NCBI RefSeq assembly: GCF_016827595.1
Contig: NZ_JAECMS010000005.1
Location: forward strand, 281,672-345,671
Length of the DNA stretch: 64,000 bases
DNA from: Luteirhabdus pelagi
GTDB taxonomy: Bacteria > Bacteroidota > Bacteroidia > Flavobacteriales > Flavobacteriaceae
Direction of reading: 5' to 3'
The notes under the pieces are model-generated. The model was not told the origin of the DNA, searched no databases, and saw only the letters and a program-made list of their open reading frames with translations. Shown here in pieces: positions 26,462 through 36,282 of this stretch (position 1 is its first letter; every line of letters starts with the position of its first letter). A program made the position numbers and the translations under genes.

Positions 26462-26920
26462 ATGAAATATTCCGTAGAAATCATCATCAATGCACCAAGA
26501 AAAGAGGTTGTACAGAAACTAGAAGAACCTGAAAACCTGAAACATTGGCAGCGGGGACTAATTAGCTATAAGCACTTACATAACAAGGACATGAACAATG
26601 CAGGTGCCAAAATGCAACTTCATTACAAAATGGGAAAGCGGGAAATGGTCCTTACCGAAACCATTCTAGTCAATAACCTACCCTCAGAATTGCATGCGAC
26701 ATATGATACGAAAGGAGTTCACAATATTCAAAAGAATTATTTTAAAGAGGTGGATGAATCAACTACTGAGTGGATTTCCGAAAGTGAATTTCAATTCGGA
26801 AGTTTTGGAATGAAAATGATGGGATTTCTCATGCCAGGAGCTTTCAAAAAACAATCGCGTCAGTATATGCGAGATTTTAAAGCGTTCGTAGAGGATGGCG
26901 CTTCTGTTTCTAAAGAATAG
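26462..26920 (+). CDS. SRPBCC-fold protein (polyketide cyclase/START-like)
   Basis: 152 residues with the START/Bet v1-like pattern: MKYSVEIIINAPRKEVVQKLEEPENLKHWQ... then alternating strands and a C-terminal helix containing FKKQSRQYMRDFKAFVED. These proteins bind hydrophobic ligands or modulate partner proteins; nothing indicates the ligand. The frame continues 11 codons upstream to an ATG at 26429, but the fold starts at the ATG at 26462. It is a single gene, divergent from the isomerase operon. Confidence 0.85.
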   Translation: MKYSVEIIINAPRKEVVQKLEEPENLKHWQRGLISYKHLHNKDMNNAGAKMQLHYKMGKREMVLTETILVNNLPSELHATYDTKGVHNIQKNYFKEVDESTTEWISESEFQFGSFGMKMMGFLMPGAFKKQSRQYMRDFKAFVEDGASVSKE

Positions 26921-26948
26921 AGCAATACGGCATTATAATGGAATGGTC

Positions 26949-26980
26949 TTTGTCTCCTGTAGTGAAAAACCGTAATATTG
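26949..26980 (+). promoter_or_regulatory. Promoter of the Skp-like gene
   Basis: TTTG at 26949-26952, a 20-base spacer, and TAATATTG at 26973-26980. It supports the downstream ATG at 27001 as the true start, since the longer frame would begin upstream of the transcript. Confidence 0.6.
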
Positions 26981-27000
26981 CGGGCATAAAATTTTTTGAC

Positions 27001-27510
27001 ATGAAAAAAATAGCTAGCATTCTCATTCTATTTGTAAGTATAACTGCCTTTTCACAAACAAAGACAGGTACGGTAGATATCGATTATATTATTTCGCAAA
27101 TGCCAGGGCTTGCACAGGTACAGGATAGCATAAACGCCTACGGAGCTGGTTTAGATGCCGATTTGAAGCAGAAAACCGACGAATACAAAGCATTAATTGC
27201 AACGTATCAAGAAAAAGAGGCAAGCTTTTCTGATGCTGAGAAAAAGGAAAAGCAATCCGAAATCATTGCCCTAGAAAATGATATCACAAAATTTCGTCAG
27301 AACGGCGCACAACTAATTGCTATTAAAAGAGACGAGGCAATGCGACCTTTATATCAGAAAATTGCGGGTGCCCTCGAAAAGGTAGCCAAAGCACAAGGCT
27401 ATACACAAGTGCTATCCTTAAATGAAGGTGATGTGGTATATTTCGATGAGAACCATGATATATCCCTAGCTGTACTGAAAGAACTCGGTATTACACCGAC
27501 ACAACAATAA
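27001..27510 (+). CDS. OmpH/Skp family periplasmic chaperone
   Basis: 169 residues: signal peptide MKKIASILILFVSITAFSQ, then a short strand (GTVDIDYIISQMPGLAQVQ), a long coiled-coil hairpin rich in Lys and Glu (about residues 45-115) and a C-terminal strand segment. This is the Skp/OmpH layout: a trimeric, jellyfish-like chaperone that holds unfolded outer-membrane proteins. The frame extends upstream to 26938, but the signal peptide and promoter favour 27001. It is separated from guaB by a terminator. Confidence 0.9.
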   Translation: MKKIASILILFVSITAFSQTKTGTVDIDYIISQMPGLAQVQDSINAYGAGLDADLKQKTDEYKALIATYQEKEASFSDAEKKEKQSEIIALENDITKFRQNGAQLIAIKRDEAMRPLYQKIAGALEKVAKAQGYTQVLSLNEGDVVYFDENHDISLAVLKELGITPTQQ

Positions 27511-27533
27511 TATTTTCCATACATACTGTAAAG

Positions 27534-27562
27534 AAAAAAGCCGCTATATATTGCGGCTTTTT
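27534..27562. terminator. Intrinsic terminator between the Skp-like gene and guaB
   Basis: Stem AAAAAAGCCGC/GCGGCTTTTT with an eight-base loop, serving both convergent genes. Confidence 0.92.
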
Positions 27563-27583
27563 AAATGCTATACCCGCCCTTTT

Positions 27584-29056
27584 TTATCTACTATAATTTG
27601 GAGCTTCCTTTGTAATGGTTACATCATGTGGGTGACTTTCATGTATACCTGAAGAAGTGATCTTCACAAATTTTCCGTTTTTCTTTAAGCTCTCAATATC
27701 TTTCGCTCCGCAATATCCCATACCAGCTCGCAAGCCACCGATAAACTGTGTCATGCTTTCAACCAATTCACCTTTGTAGGCAACACGCCCTACGATACCT
27801 TCCGGTACTAGTTTCTTAATATCGTCTTCAACATCCTGAAAATAACGATCCTTCGATCCCTTTTCCATGGCTTCAACAGAACCCATACCGCGGTACGATT
27901 TAAATTTACGTCCGTCGTAGATAATGGTTTCACCAGGTGATTCCTTTGTACCAGCCAATAGCGAGCCCAACATCACGCAGTCCGCTCCCGCAGCAATCGC
28001 TTTAGGAATATCGCCTGTATAGCGAATCCCGCCATCGGCAATAACCGGCACTCCAGTGTCCTTAATCGCATCGGCAACCTCTAATACCGCTGAGAACTGC
28101 GGAAATCCAACTCCAGCCACCACTCGGGTGGTACAGATGGAACCTGGGCCGATACCCACTTTAACGGCATCAGCTCCTGCTTCTACAAGGTATTTGGCCG
28201 CTTCTGGAGTAGCAATATTTCCAACGACAACCTCCAATTCCGGAAATTTCATCTTCACCTCCTTTAATACTGACACCACGCCTTTCGTATGACCATGAGC
28301 CGTATCAATTATGACCGCATCTACCTGAGCATTCACCAATGCTTCTGCCCGGTCTACCGCGTCTGCCGTAACCCCTAAGGCAGCTGCAACACGCAAGCGA
28401 CCATAGCTATCCTTATTGGCCATCGGCTTTTTAGTCATTTTAGTTATATCCCTAAATGTGATAAGACCTAAAAGTTTTCCGTTATCATCTACTACTGGAA
28501 GTTTTTCGATTTTGTTTTTTTGAAGAATGATTTCGGCATCCTTTAGGGAAGTTCCCTTTCCTACGGTAACCAAATTTTCTGAGGTCATCACTTCTGAAAG
28601 CGCCCGCTCATAATTTTTCTCAAAACGAAGATCCCGATTCGTAACAATACCAATCAGGGTTTCATTGTCGTCGATAATTGGAATTCCACCAATCCTGTAT
28701 TCCTTCATGGTTGCCTGTGCATCACCAACAGTAGCCGTTCTAGGCAAGGTTACGGGATCTATTATCATACCACTTTCCGCACGCTTCACTTTACGAACCT
28801 CAGCAGCTTGTTGCTCTATTGTCATATTTTTATGAAGCACGCCGATTCCTCCTTCACGTGCAATAGCGATCGCCATAGCACTTTCGGTAACAGTATCCAT
28901 AGCGGCGGAAACGATTGGGACATTCAATGAAATGTTTCTGGTAAAACGTGTTGAAATATCGACGGTTCGAGGAAGTACTTCAGAATAGGCAGGCACCAAA
29001 AGTACATCATCGTAAGTGAGCCCTTCGCCTAAAACTTTATTTTCGTGTGCGGTCAT
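27584..29056 (-). CDS. guaB: Inosine-5'-monophosphate dehydrogenase
   Basis: NAD-dependent oxidation of IMP to XMP, the first committed step of GMP synthesis. The 490 residues show the N-terminal strand [14 protein letters not shown], two CBS domains at about 95-210 inserted in the barrel ([19 protein letters not shown]), the catalytic loop [15 protein letters not shown] with the active-site Cys, and the flap with Arg-Tyr ([11 protein letters not shown]). It appears to be a single-gene unit. Confidence 0.98.
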   Translation of the reverse strand: MTAHENKVLGEGLTYDDVLLVPAYSEVLPRTVDISTRFTRNISLNVPIVSAAMDTVTESAMAIAIAREGGIGVLHKNMTIEQQAAEVRKVKRAESGMIIDPVTLPRTATVGDAQATMKEYRIGGIPIIDDNETLIGIVTNRDLRFEKNYERALSEVMTSENLVTVGKGTSLKDAEIILQKNKIEKLPVVDDNGKLLGLITFRDITKMTKKPMANKDSYGRLRVAAALGVTADAVDRAEALVNAQVDAVIIDTAHGHTKGVVSVLKEVKMKFPELEVVVGNIATPEAAKYLVEAGADAVKVGIGPGSICTTRVVAGVGFPQFSAVLEVADAIKDTGVPVIADGGIRYTGDIPKAIAAGADCVMLGSLLAGTKESPGETIIYDGRKFKSYRGMGSVEAMEKGSKDRYFQDVEDDIKKLVPEGIVGRVAYKGELVESMTQFIGGLRAGMGYCGAKDIESLKKNGKFVKITSSGIHESHPHDVTITKEAPNYSR

Positions 29057-29109
29057 AGCAATTAAATTTTTTCCGAAGATAGCGGAAGTGGTTACTATTT
29101 AATTGCGTG

Positions 29110-29117
29110 CAAAGATA
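29110..29117 (-). promoter_or_regulatory. -7 promoter element of guaB
   Basis: TATCTTTG on the minus strand, a textbook TAnnTTTG, about 54 bases before the ATG. Confidence 0.6.
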
Positions 29118-29260
29118 CGATTTAAAGTCGAGAATAAATCATTCAAATGTGAATCGTTAGTCATCATCATAAATCAATAAAAGTATCTCATGCTTCACCT
29201 AAAAGAAAATAGATTTTACAAGACAGGAAATATCAGAAACTGATTAAGTGCTATGGTAGA

Positions 29261-29737
29261 CTAATAAGAAGTGGATACTTCTAGGGCTTCCTTATATTGA
29301 AGTCGTGCCATTGTTGCCCATTGTATAACCAACTTCTGTTGTGCATCTGTTAGGTCACCATGTACCCAAGTGTAGGAATCTAATGGCATTTCACCCTCTT
29401 CTACCATTTCGATCAGTTCCTCTAGTTTATGGTCTTTTTTCTTCACGGAATATTCCTCCCATGCCGAAGCATTGAAATGGCCTTTTCCATGCTCGATATG
29501 TTCATCCAACCAAAACGAAACTGGCGCTATTTCAGCATACCAAGGATAGGTTGTATGGTTGCTATGACAATCATAGCAATTCTGCTTTAGAATGCCCGCC
29601 ACTTCGGAGGAAGGTTGCGTCTCTGCCTCAAAAGCGGTAACACTTTCATAAGAACTAACATTTTTATCAGGTCGTATGAACTGAATGACCACTAATGCGA
29701 TAAGTAGAATGACTAGGACAATTTTTATAAACTTCAT
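29261..29737 (-). CDS. Haem-binding domain protein (c-type haem)
   Basis: 158 residues with an N-terminal signal or anchor helix (IVLVILLIALVVIQF) and one c-type haem attachment site CYDCHSNHT near residue 53 followed by YPWYAEIAPVSFWLDEHIEHGKGHFNAS, the pattern of the haem-binding domain often found beside cytochrome c peroxidases or DUF1080 proteins in this phylum. It should be periplasmic and may carry electrons. It lies 58 bases after the 5'-nucleotidase gene on the same strand. Confidence 0.85.
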   Translation of the reverse strand: MKFIKIVLVILLIALVVIQFIRPDKNVSSYESVTAFEAETQPSSEVAGILKQNCYDCHSNHTTYPWYAEIAPVSFWLDEHIEHGKGHFNASAWEEYSVKKKDHKLEELIEMVEEGEMPLDSYTWVHGDLTDAQQKLVIQWATMARLQYKEALEVSTSY

Positions 29738-29795
29738 AGGGCGGAAAACTAAGGTTGAACAAAAATAGTGTATTTCAGAAAACTACGATGGTAAT

Positions 29796-31346
29796 TTATT
29801 CCTTTGCCAATAAACTTAAATAGGCAATAACGGCTTTCCGAATATCGCTAGCCTCACTTTCTTCTTTTGGATCTGTAACGTTTTTGACTCCATCGGCTGT
29901 ATTGGTTAGGAACGGTATATCGTATCCCTTCAGCAAAAAGTCGCTCATCGCAATTTGATAGGTTCTTCGATCGCTAATGCGTTTACCAGAGATAGTCCAA
30001 GCACCCGTTTCATCCTGTCCGATATTGTGTCGCTGTAAATAGGCTCCATTTCCTCTCTGACTTTTGCCATAGTCGAGCACACGTTTCAAAAGTTCACCTC
30101 TAATCGCTACTTTCTTAATATCGCCCCCAAATGGAAGTACCCGATACACATCGGTCGGAGTCAACGGCCCCTGCAGCATATCATCTACACGGAAGGATCC
30201 TCCATTCACAATTGCGGCATCCACATCGTGATCCCAAGCATACGACATGGATGCGGTAATAATTCCCCCCAAATTAGTCTGTATACTTCTATTGGCATTA
30301 TCGGTACCGTCCAAGGGGGTTGGTGGAGTATAAATAACATCATCGGGATTTGCTCCGATTTCATTCATTTTGGTTTCCAAGACCGTATTCCAACGATTTA
30401 CAATTCTTGTCACGCTCGGTTCCAACGGCACCTTTTCATCCAAATACATAATCTTGGAGTTTACGTGCAAAACCTGTGTTCGAAGGTTATAATTTAGGGA
30501 GTGTATGTAAAGTGACTTTGCATTTGCATCTGCCTTTGCAATAACAGTATTATTTTCACGCTCGAGCATGCTATAATGTTCATGTCCACCCATAATTAAA
30601 GGAACATCCGGCAATACCTGTGCTACCCTCCTGTCTTGGTCTATGGACAAATGGGTAAGGCCAATTATAAAATCGGTTTGGGGTTGTAAAACATCATATA
30701 CGCGCTGTGCTTCCTTATAGACAATTCCGTAATCGACGTATTCCTTTTGATTATCATCTAAGGTAAGTGCAAAGAACCCAAGTCTAATTTCGTTTCCAAG
30801 TTTATCTTTTGCCGTCAATATTTTATAATCTGAAATAGGTTCCGTTCCGTACGAAAGCTTCGTTTCGAAAGGCTTCACCTCATCGCCTACGACATGACGA
30901 ACATTGGAAGAGATCCAAGGGAAGGTAGATTCATTTAACCGTTGTTGCAGTTCCTCTTCCGATAGGTCGAATTCATGATTTCCGAAAGTGACCAAATCGA
31001 AATCCATCGCATTCATAACTTCCACCATTTGCTTCCCTTTAATGGGTTCGCCATCCAGTTTCATAGATCCTAATAGCGATGGATTCAGAAAATCGCCTGC
31101 CATAAAAAGATAGGTGTTTGGATAGCGATCGCGAATGGAATCCACAACATAAGCAACCCGTGCCATACCGCCATATTTACCGCCTCCCAAGGGTGCTATT
31201 TCATAGACGTCATTGATCTGAATAAACTTCACCGTCATGATACCATTGCCATAATAAGGCTCTTCTGCTGGTGGTTCCAACAGGGTACATTGAACGGTAA
31301 GGAGGAGGAGTGCGAATAAGGCGAAAAAGGATGAAATCCGCTTCAT
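29796..31346 (-). CDS. 5'-nucleotidase/metallophosphoesterase lipoprotein
   Basis: Exported bifunctional UDP-sugar hydrolase/5'-nucleotidase type enzyme, 516 residues. It has lipobox LTVQC near residue 19, the N-terminal metallophosphatase domain (QINDVYEI in place of the usual DxHG, GDFLNPSLLG, FGNHEFDLS, MGGHEHY) and the C-terminal 5'-nucleotidase domain (NGGSFRVDD, FGGDIKKVAIRG). The first metal motif lacks the usual His, which may alter metal binding. The ATG at 31346 is chosen because it starts the signal peptide; the frame continues to 31397, inside the HMG-CoA lyase gene, which ends one base earlier. Confidence 0.88.
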   Translation of the reverse strand: MKRISSFFALFALLLLTVQCTLLEPPAEEPYYGNGIMTVKFIQINDVYEIAPLGGGKYGGMARVAYVVDSIRDRYPNTYLFMAGDFLNPSLLGSMKLDGEPIKGKQMVEVMNAMDFDLVTFGNHEFDLSEEELQQRLNESTFPWISSNVRHVVGDEVKPFETKLSYGTEPISDYKILTAKDKLGNEIRLGFFALTLDDNQKEYVDYGIVYKEAQRVYDVLQPQTDFIIGLTHLSIDQDRRVAQVLPDVPLIMGGHEHYSMLERENNTVIAKADANAKSLYIHSLNYNLRTQVLHVNSKIMYLDEKVPLEPSVTRIVNRWNTVLETKMNEIGANPDDVIYTPPTPLDGTDNANRSIQTNLGGIITASMSYAWDHDVDAAIVNGGSFRVDDMLQGPLTPTDVYRVLPFGGDIKKVAIRGELLKRVLDYGKSQRGNGAYLQRHNIGQDETGAWTISGKRISDRRTYQIAMSDFLLKGYDIPFLTNTADGVKNVTDPKEESEASDIRKAVIAYLSLLAKE

Positions 31347-31347
31347 A

Positions 31348-32211
31348 TTACTGATATTTGCCAAATAATTTAGTTGCTTCGTTATGGGCGCTTTCAAACG
31401 CCATTGTATTGATATTGGTCGTAACCTTTTCAGCCGTAAAAAAGCTGAGCATTTTTTCGGTAGGCATATTGCCCGTCAGTTCATCCTTGGCCATGGGGCA
31501 GCCACCAAACCCTTGTATTGCACCATCAAATCTTCGACAACCTGCTTTATAGGCTGCGGAAACTTTCTCATGCCATTTCATGGGCGTGGTATGTAAATGA
31601 GCGCCAAATTCAATGTGGGGATAGCGGGGAATAAGGTTTGAAAACAAGTAATCGATGATATCGGGAGTAGAAGTTCCCACCGTGTCGCTTAGCGATAAGA
31701 TGGTAACACCCATGTCCGATAATTTTTCGGTCCACTCGCCAACGATATCCACATTCCATGGATCGCCGTAGGGATTTCCGAAGCCCATCGAAAGATAGGC
31801 AACTACCTGTTTTCCATTGGCATTCGCCAAATTAAGAATTTCCTGTAAAACCACAATGGACTCATCTATCGTTTTATGTGTATTTCGCATTTGAAAGTTC
31901 TCGGAAATTGAAAAAGGATATCCTAAATACTCGATTTCGCTATATTGACATGCATCTTGAGCCCCACGAACATTGGCTACAATCGCCAAAAGCTTACTTC
32001 TAGTTTTTGAAAGATCCAACTTTCCCAATACCGCTGCCGTATCCTTCATTTGCGGAATGGCCTTAGGTGAAACGAAACTTCCAAAATCCAGCGTGTCGAA
32101 ACCACATCGCAGTAGCGATTGTAGATACTTGACTTTATCCTCCGTAGGAATCCAGGTGCGAATACCTTGCATGGCATCGCGCGGACATTCGATAAGTTTC
32201 ACCTCTTCCAT
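31348..32211 (-). CDS. Hydroxymethylglutaryl-CoA lyase
   Basis: Cleaves HMG-CoA to acetoacetate and acetyl-CoA at the end of leucine breakdown. The 287 residues show the DRE-TIM start IECPRDAMQGIRTWIP (Arg-Asp metal and catalytic pair), LSDTVGTSTPDII, the metal-binding HLH, and the G-loop GAIQGFGGCPMAKDELTGNMPTE with the catalytic Cys. It is packed one base before the 5'-nucleotidase start. A leucine dehydrogenase-like gene elsewhere in the window would feed the same pathway. Confidence 0.93.
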   Translation of the reverse strand: MEEVKLIECPRDAMQGIRTWIPTEDKVKYLQSLLRCGFDTLDFGSFVSPKAIPQMKDTAAVLGKLDLSKTRSKLLAIVANVRGAQDACQYSEIEYLGYPFSISENFQMRNTHKTIDESIVVLQEILNLANANGKQVVAYLSMGFGNPYGDPWNVDIVGEWTEKLSDMGVTILSLSDTVGTSTPDIIDYLFSNLIPRYPHIEFGAHLHTTPMKWHEKVSAAYKAGCRRFDGAIQGFGGCPMAKDELTGNMPTEKMLSFFTAEKVTTNINTMAFESAHNEATKLFGKYQ

Positions 32212-32288
32212 GTCGCCAAAGATAACGGAATCGAATGATTTCGCTAGGGGGTTTAAATACCTATTTTAGGATGTGCCATAGGCTTCAT

Positions 32289-32915
32289 TTATGGAACTAA
32301 AATATATATGGCAATTCCTACGAAGACAATAATCTGAAGCCATTTCAAAAAAAGACCAATCGATTTGCTTCGCTTCAAAAAACTGGAAATATAACCAGCT
32401 AGCAGCGCAATTCCGCCAAAGACAAAAAACGACACCGCCATAAATGTAAGTCCCAACACATAGAATTGAAGTACCGTGTCGCCCTCTTTATTCCAAAGAA
32501 AAGCAGGAAAAAAGGCTAAAAAGAAAAGCATGACCTTGGGGTTGACTAGATTCATGGTTACCCCAATCCGAAAAAGCCTCGCATACGAAACTGATGTTTG
32601 GGGGGTCTCCCTTTTTTCGGTAATAGAAATACTAGCATCAGACCGAAAAACGCGATATGCCAAAAACAATAAGTAAATGGCTCCGAAAACTTTGATAGCA
32701 TAAAAAATATTAGGTGAGGCAGTAATTATAGCTGAAATTCCAAATGCCAAAAGGGTCGTATGCACAATACAACCGCTAATAAGGCCTGCGGTAGTGGCTA
32801 TTCCGCTTTTTACCCCATTGGTAAGCGATTGCGTTAATACATAAATATTATCAGGACCTGGCGAAATAGCCAAAACTAAGGTTGCAAGAGAAAAGGACAG
32901 TAGATTCTCCCACAT
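32289..32915 (-). CDS. LysE/RhtB family amino-acid exporter
   Basis: 208 residues with six hydrophobic helices and the family's N-terminal signature LAISPGPDNIYVLTQSLTNGVKSGI, then GCIVHTTLLAFGISAI and NLVNPKVMLFFLAFFP. LysE-type proteins export amino acids or their analogues across the inner membrane; the substrate is unknown. Its ATG follows the pyrD stop codon without a gap, so the two are almost certainly co-transcribed. Confidence 0.93.
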   Translation of the reverse strand: MWENLLSFSLATLVLAISPGPDNIYVLTQSLTNGVKSGIATTAGLISGCIVHTTLLAFGISAIITASPNIFYAIKVFGAIYLLFLAYRVFRSDASISITEKRETPQTSVSYARLFRIGVTMNLVNPKVMLFFLAFFPAFLWNKEGDTVLQFYVLGLTFMAVSFFVFGGIALLAGYISSFLKRSKSIGLFLKWLQIIVFVGIAIYILVP

Positions 32916-33935
32916 CTAACCTTCAGTTTTTAGAATGGCTTTATTGATGTCGCGTACCAAGGCTGGCCCTTCATAAATAAAACCTGTATATAGTTGCACA
33001 AGGCTTGCTCCTGCTTCCAGTTTTTCAAGCGCATCGTCCGCACTATGGATACCTCCTACCCCGATAATCGGAAAGGCGCCCTTGCTTTCGGTATGAAGAA
33101 AACGAATAACTTCCGTTGAACGGTTGGTCAGGGGTTTTCCACTTAAACCTCCGGTTTCACCTTTATGCTCCGATTGTAAACCTTCCCGTGAAATGGTCGT
33201 GTTCGTGGCGATAACGCCATCTATTTTGGTATCCGTAACGATTGAGATGATATCGCGCAACTGACCTTCGGTAAGATCGGGTGCAATTTTCAGTAGAATA
33301 GATTTTGGTGACGGTTTTTCGCTATTTTTCTTTTTTAGGGTTTGAAGCAGTTTGGTTAACGGTTCCTTATCCTGAAGTGCCCGTAGATTTGGTGTATTGG
33401 GTGAACTTACATTCACCACAAAATAATCGACATAATCAAACAATGCCTCAAAGCAGATTATATAATCATTTACGGCCTCTTCATTTGGAGTCACCTTATT
33501 CTTTCCAATATTCCCACCAATTAGTACATTTTTGTTTTTCTTCAAACGTGCTACTGCTGCTTCAACACCTTCATTATTGAACCCCATTCTGTTTATGATG
33601 GCCGTATCTTTTGGAAGACGAAACAGCCGTTTTTTAGGATTTCCCGATTGTGGTTTTGGAGTAACGGTACCTATTTCAATAAAGCCAAAACCAAAATTTG
33701 AAAGCTCCTTGTAAAGTTTCGCATCCTTATCGAAGCCAGCTGCCAATCCGACCGGATTTGGAAAGGTAAGACCGAACACCTCCCGCTCTAGACGCTTATC
33801 CTTCACCTGAAATTTACTTCTGAAGAAACCTCCAAGCCCCAACGAATGGGCAAAACGTACCAAGGAAAAGGTGAAATAATGCACTTTTTCTGGGTCGAAG
33901 TTGAATAGAAACGGTCTAATAAGTTGCTTGTACAT
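32916..33935 (-). CDS. pyrD: Dihydroorotate dehydrogenase (quinone), class 2
   Basis: Membrane-associated flavoprotein that oxidises dihydroorotate to orotate with quinone in pyrimidine synthesis. The 339 residues have the N-terminal amphipathic membrane segment of class 2 ([21 protein letters not shown]), [24 protein letters not shown], the catalytic serine region [17 protein letters not shown], and the C-terminal FMN-binding [19 protein letters not shown]. The downstream LysE-type gene abuts it. Confidence 0.97.
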   Translation of the reverse strand: MYKQLIRPFLFNFDPEKVHYFTFSLVRFAHSLGLGGFFRSKFQVKDKRLEREVFGLTFPNPVGLAAGFDKDAKLYKELSNFGFGFIEIGTVTPKPQSGNPKKRLFRLPKDTAIINRMGFNNEGVEAAVARLKKNKNVLIGGNIGKNKVTPNEEAVNDYIICFEALFDYVDYFVVNVSSPNTPNLRALQDKEPLTKLLQTLKKKNSEKPSPKSILLKIAPDLTEGQLRDIISIVTDTKIDGVIATNTTISREGLQSEHKGETGGLSGKPLTNRSTEVIRFLHTESKGAFPIIGVGGIHSADDALEKLEAGASLVQLYTGFIYEGPALVRDINKAILKTEG

Positions 33936-33954
33936 GCGAAATAAAAATCTGCTG

Positions 33955-33962
33955 CAAAAATA
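33955..33962 (-). promoter_or_regulatory. -7 promoter element of pyrD
   Basis: TATTTTTG on the minus strand about 20 bases before the start codon. Confidence 0.5.
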
Positions 33963-34023
33963 GTATTAATGCGCTACATAGTTCTTTCGATTATTAGTTA
34001 TTTTGTAGTACAAACTAAGATAT

Positions 34024-35259
34024 ATGATAGACAAACAACACCTTATAGATCGCTTTACCCGTTACGTAAAAGTAGATACCGAGAGCGATCCTGAAAGCGA
34101 TAGCACCCCGAGTACCGAAAAGCAATGGGATTTGGCCCATCAATTGGTAGCGGAACTTAAAGAGATAGGCTTGGAGGATGTTACCATAGACGAAAATGCC
34201 TATATCATGGCGACGCTTCCCTCGAATATCGACAAGGAAGTTCCTGTAATTGGTTTTGTATCGCATTTCGATACCACGCCGGACTTTACGGGCAAAAATG
34301 TGAATCCACAGGTTATCGAAAACTATGATGGTGGTGATATTGTTTTGAATGAAGCCGAAAATATCGTGTTGTCGCCTAAGGATTTTGATGAAATGTTGCA
34401 GTATAAAGGTCAGACGCTCATTACAACCGACGGAACCACCTTGTTGGGTGCAGACGATAAGGCCGGTATCGCAGAGATTGTTTCCGCCATGGAATATTTG
34501 GTGAAGCATCCCGAAATAAAACATGGGAAAATTCGCGTTGGCTTTACGCCCGATGAAGAAATAGGCCGTGGCGCGCATAAGTTTGACGTTGCGAAATTCG
34601 GTGCCGAATGGGCATATACCATGGACGGAAGTCAGATTGGTGAATTGGAATACGAAAACTTTAATGCTGCTGGTGCGGTGGTTAAGGTACAAGGGAAAAT
34701 AGTACATCCCGGTTATGCGAAAGGAAAAATGGTGAATAGCATGTATATGGCCACCGATTTTATCAATTCGTTGCCGCGATTGGAAACACCTGAACACACG
34801 GAAGGTCGCGAAGGTTTTTTCCATTTATATAGTATTGAAGGTGAAGTGGACGGCACAAAGCTTCAATATATTATTCGCGATCATGACAAGGATCATTTTG
34901 AAGCAAGAAAGAAGATGATGCAGGAATTGGCAGATGAATTGAATGCGCAATATGAAAAAGAGGCGATAACAGTTGAAATCAAGGACCAATATTTCAATAT
35001 GCGGGAAAAAATTGAACCTGTTATGCACATCGTCGATATTGCTGAAGAGGCCATGAAAAAGGCAGAAATCACACCCCTCATAAAACCGATTCGCGGTGGT
35101 ACCGATGGTTCGCAGTTAAGTTATATGGGCTTGCCGTGCCCAAACATTTTTGCGGGTGGCCATAACTTTCACGGTCGCTATGAATATGTACCTGTGGAAA
35201 GTATGTTGAAAGCGATTGAAGTAATCGTAAACATCGCGCAAATCACCGCCGAAAAATAA
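34024..35259 (+). CDS. pepT: Peptidase T (tripeptide aminopeptidase)
   Basis: Cytoplasmic di-zinc aminopeptidase of family M20 that removes the N-terminal residue of tripeptides. The 411 residues contain the metal-ligand motifs SHFDT near residue 79, GADDKAG near 141, PDEEIGRG near 178, [12 protein letters not shown], and the C-terminal [13 protein letters not shown]. The lid domain lies between. It is a single-gene unit divergent from pyrD. Confidence 0.96.
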   Translation: MIDKQHLIDRFTRYVKVDTESDPESDSTPSTEKQWDLAHQLVAELKEIGLEDVTIDENAYIMATLPSNIDKEVPVIGFVSHFDTTPDFTGKNVNPQVIENYDGGDIVLNEAENIVLSPKDFDEMLQYKGQTLITTDGTTLLGADDKAGIAEIVSAMEYLVKHPEIKHGKIRVGFTPDEEIGRGAHKFDVAKFGAEWAYTMDGSQIGELEYENFNAAGAVVKVQGKIVHPGYAKGKMVNSMYMATDFINSLPRLETPEHTEGREGFFHLYSIEGEVDGTKLQYIIRDHDKDHFEARKKMMQELADELNAQYEKEAITVEIKDQYFNMREKIEPVMHIVDIAEEAMKKAEITPLIKPIRGGTDGSQLSYMGLPCPNIFAGGHNFHGRYEYVPVESMLKAIEVIVNIAQITAEK

Positions 35260-35338
35260 TTGGTGAAACTTGAACTTTCCTGATACAACCAACTGAAAAA
35301 AGATGTTTCTTTGGAACCTTTAAAAAGCTCCTTATAAC

Positions 35339-35905
35339 ATGAAACAACTCTTTTTGGCGTTTTCCATTTTGGGTTCGCTATTTTGCCAGGCACAGGATGC
35401 CGAAACGGCGCCAGATGCTTCCAATCGTAAACATGAAGTACGAATTGATGCAACTGAAGCCATAGCCATTCCGAATATCGAAATAAATTATGAATACATC
35501 ATTAGCCGATATTCTGGTTTTGGAGCTGCGATAAGTGTAGGTTTTTCAGACGATTATTATCACAATCAAAAATTTGCATTTACCCCGTATTACCGGCAAT
35601 ACTTTTTGAATAAAAAAGAATACGGTGCGCGTGGTCTTTTTGCAGAGGGATTGTTGCAAGCTACTGTAGGAAATACGTACAACGATGACTTTTATTATAC
35701 TATTGAAGGCGAGTATATAGAGGAATCCGATACTAATGATTGGTTTAATTTCGGAATTGGATTTGCTGTGGGGCAAAAATGGGTAAGCAATAACGGCTTT
35801 GTATTCGAAATAAGCCTCGGTGGTGGTCGCTATTTAATTAATGATGACGATGCACCAGAAGCATTTTTCCGAGGAGGTATCTTAGTGGGATATCGCATTT
35901 TCTAA
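35339..35905 (+). CDS. DUF3575-like outer-membrane beta-barrel protein
   Basis: 188 residues: signal peptide ending LFCQAQ, then alternating amphipathic strands (EVRIDATEAIAIPNIEINYEYIIS, FAFTPYYRQYFL, FEISLGGGRYLI) and a C-terminal aromatic residue (GYRIF) as in barrel proteins recognised by BAM. The pattern fits DUF3575. The function is not known. It has its own terminator, shared with the convergent yajC operon. Confidence 0.8.
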   Translation: MKQLFLAFSILGSLFCQAQDAETAPDASNRKHEVRIDATEAIAIPNIEINYEYIISRYSGFGAAISVGFSDDYYHNQKFAFTPYYRQYFLNKKEYGARGLFAEGLLQATVGNTYNDDFYYTIEGEYIEESDTNDWFNFGIGFAVGQKWVSNNGFVFEISLGGGRYLINDDDAPEAFFRGGILVGYRIF

Positions 35906-35922
35906 CTTTGAAATACTATCAT

Positions 35923-35956
35923 AAAAAAAGCCCGACGAATTCGTCGGGCTTTTTTG
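35923..35956. terminator. Bidirectional intrinsic terminator
   Basis: Perfect palindrome with stem AAAAAAGCCCGACGA/TCGTCGGGCTTTTTT and a minimal loop, between the DUF3575 gene and yajC. Confidence 0.93.
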
Positions 35957-35974
35957 TTTGTATAGGAACAACCT

Positions 35975-36271
35975 TTACTTCTTCTCAGATTTTACAGGCT
36001 TGTTCAGTTTTTCCGTAAGTTCCATAGAAAGCGAGGAGCGCTCGAACTTCATTTTACCTGCGTTGGTTTCCAACATACACGTATCGTCGTTGTCATGAAG
36101 TTGGACAATCTTTCCGTGAAGACCACTTTTGGTCACCACCCGATCGCCTACCTTGATTTCCTGAGAGAACTTTTTTTCCTGTTTTTGACGTTTCATTTGT
36201 GGACGTATCAGAAAAAGATACATTACCACAAACAATAAAATTATAGGTAAAAAGCCTTGAATCTGTTCCAT
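35975..36271 (-). CDS. yajC: Preprotein translocase subunit YajC
   Basis: 98 residues with one membrane helix (FLPIILLFVVMYLFLIRP) followed by QMKRQKQEKKFSQEIKVGDRVVTKSGLHGKIV, the signature of YajC, the accessory subunit of SecDF-YajC. It is the last gene of the nusB-DUF1573-yajC cluster, a gene order common in this phylum, and starts 11 bases after the DUF1573 gene. Confidence 0.97.
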   Translation of the reverse strand: MEQIQGFLPIILLFVVMYLFLIRPQMKRQKQEKKFSQEIKVGDRVVTKSGLHGKIVQLHDNDDTCMLETNAGKMKFERSSLSMELTEKLNKPVKSEKK

Positions 36272-36282
36272 TTAGGAGTGTC

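Noticed and set aside
34015..34824. Long minus-strand open frame (269 codons) opposite pepT
   Set aside because: Antisense to a conserved peptidase gene; composition is rich in Phe, Ile, His and Arg without domains, typical of a shadow frame.
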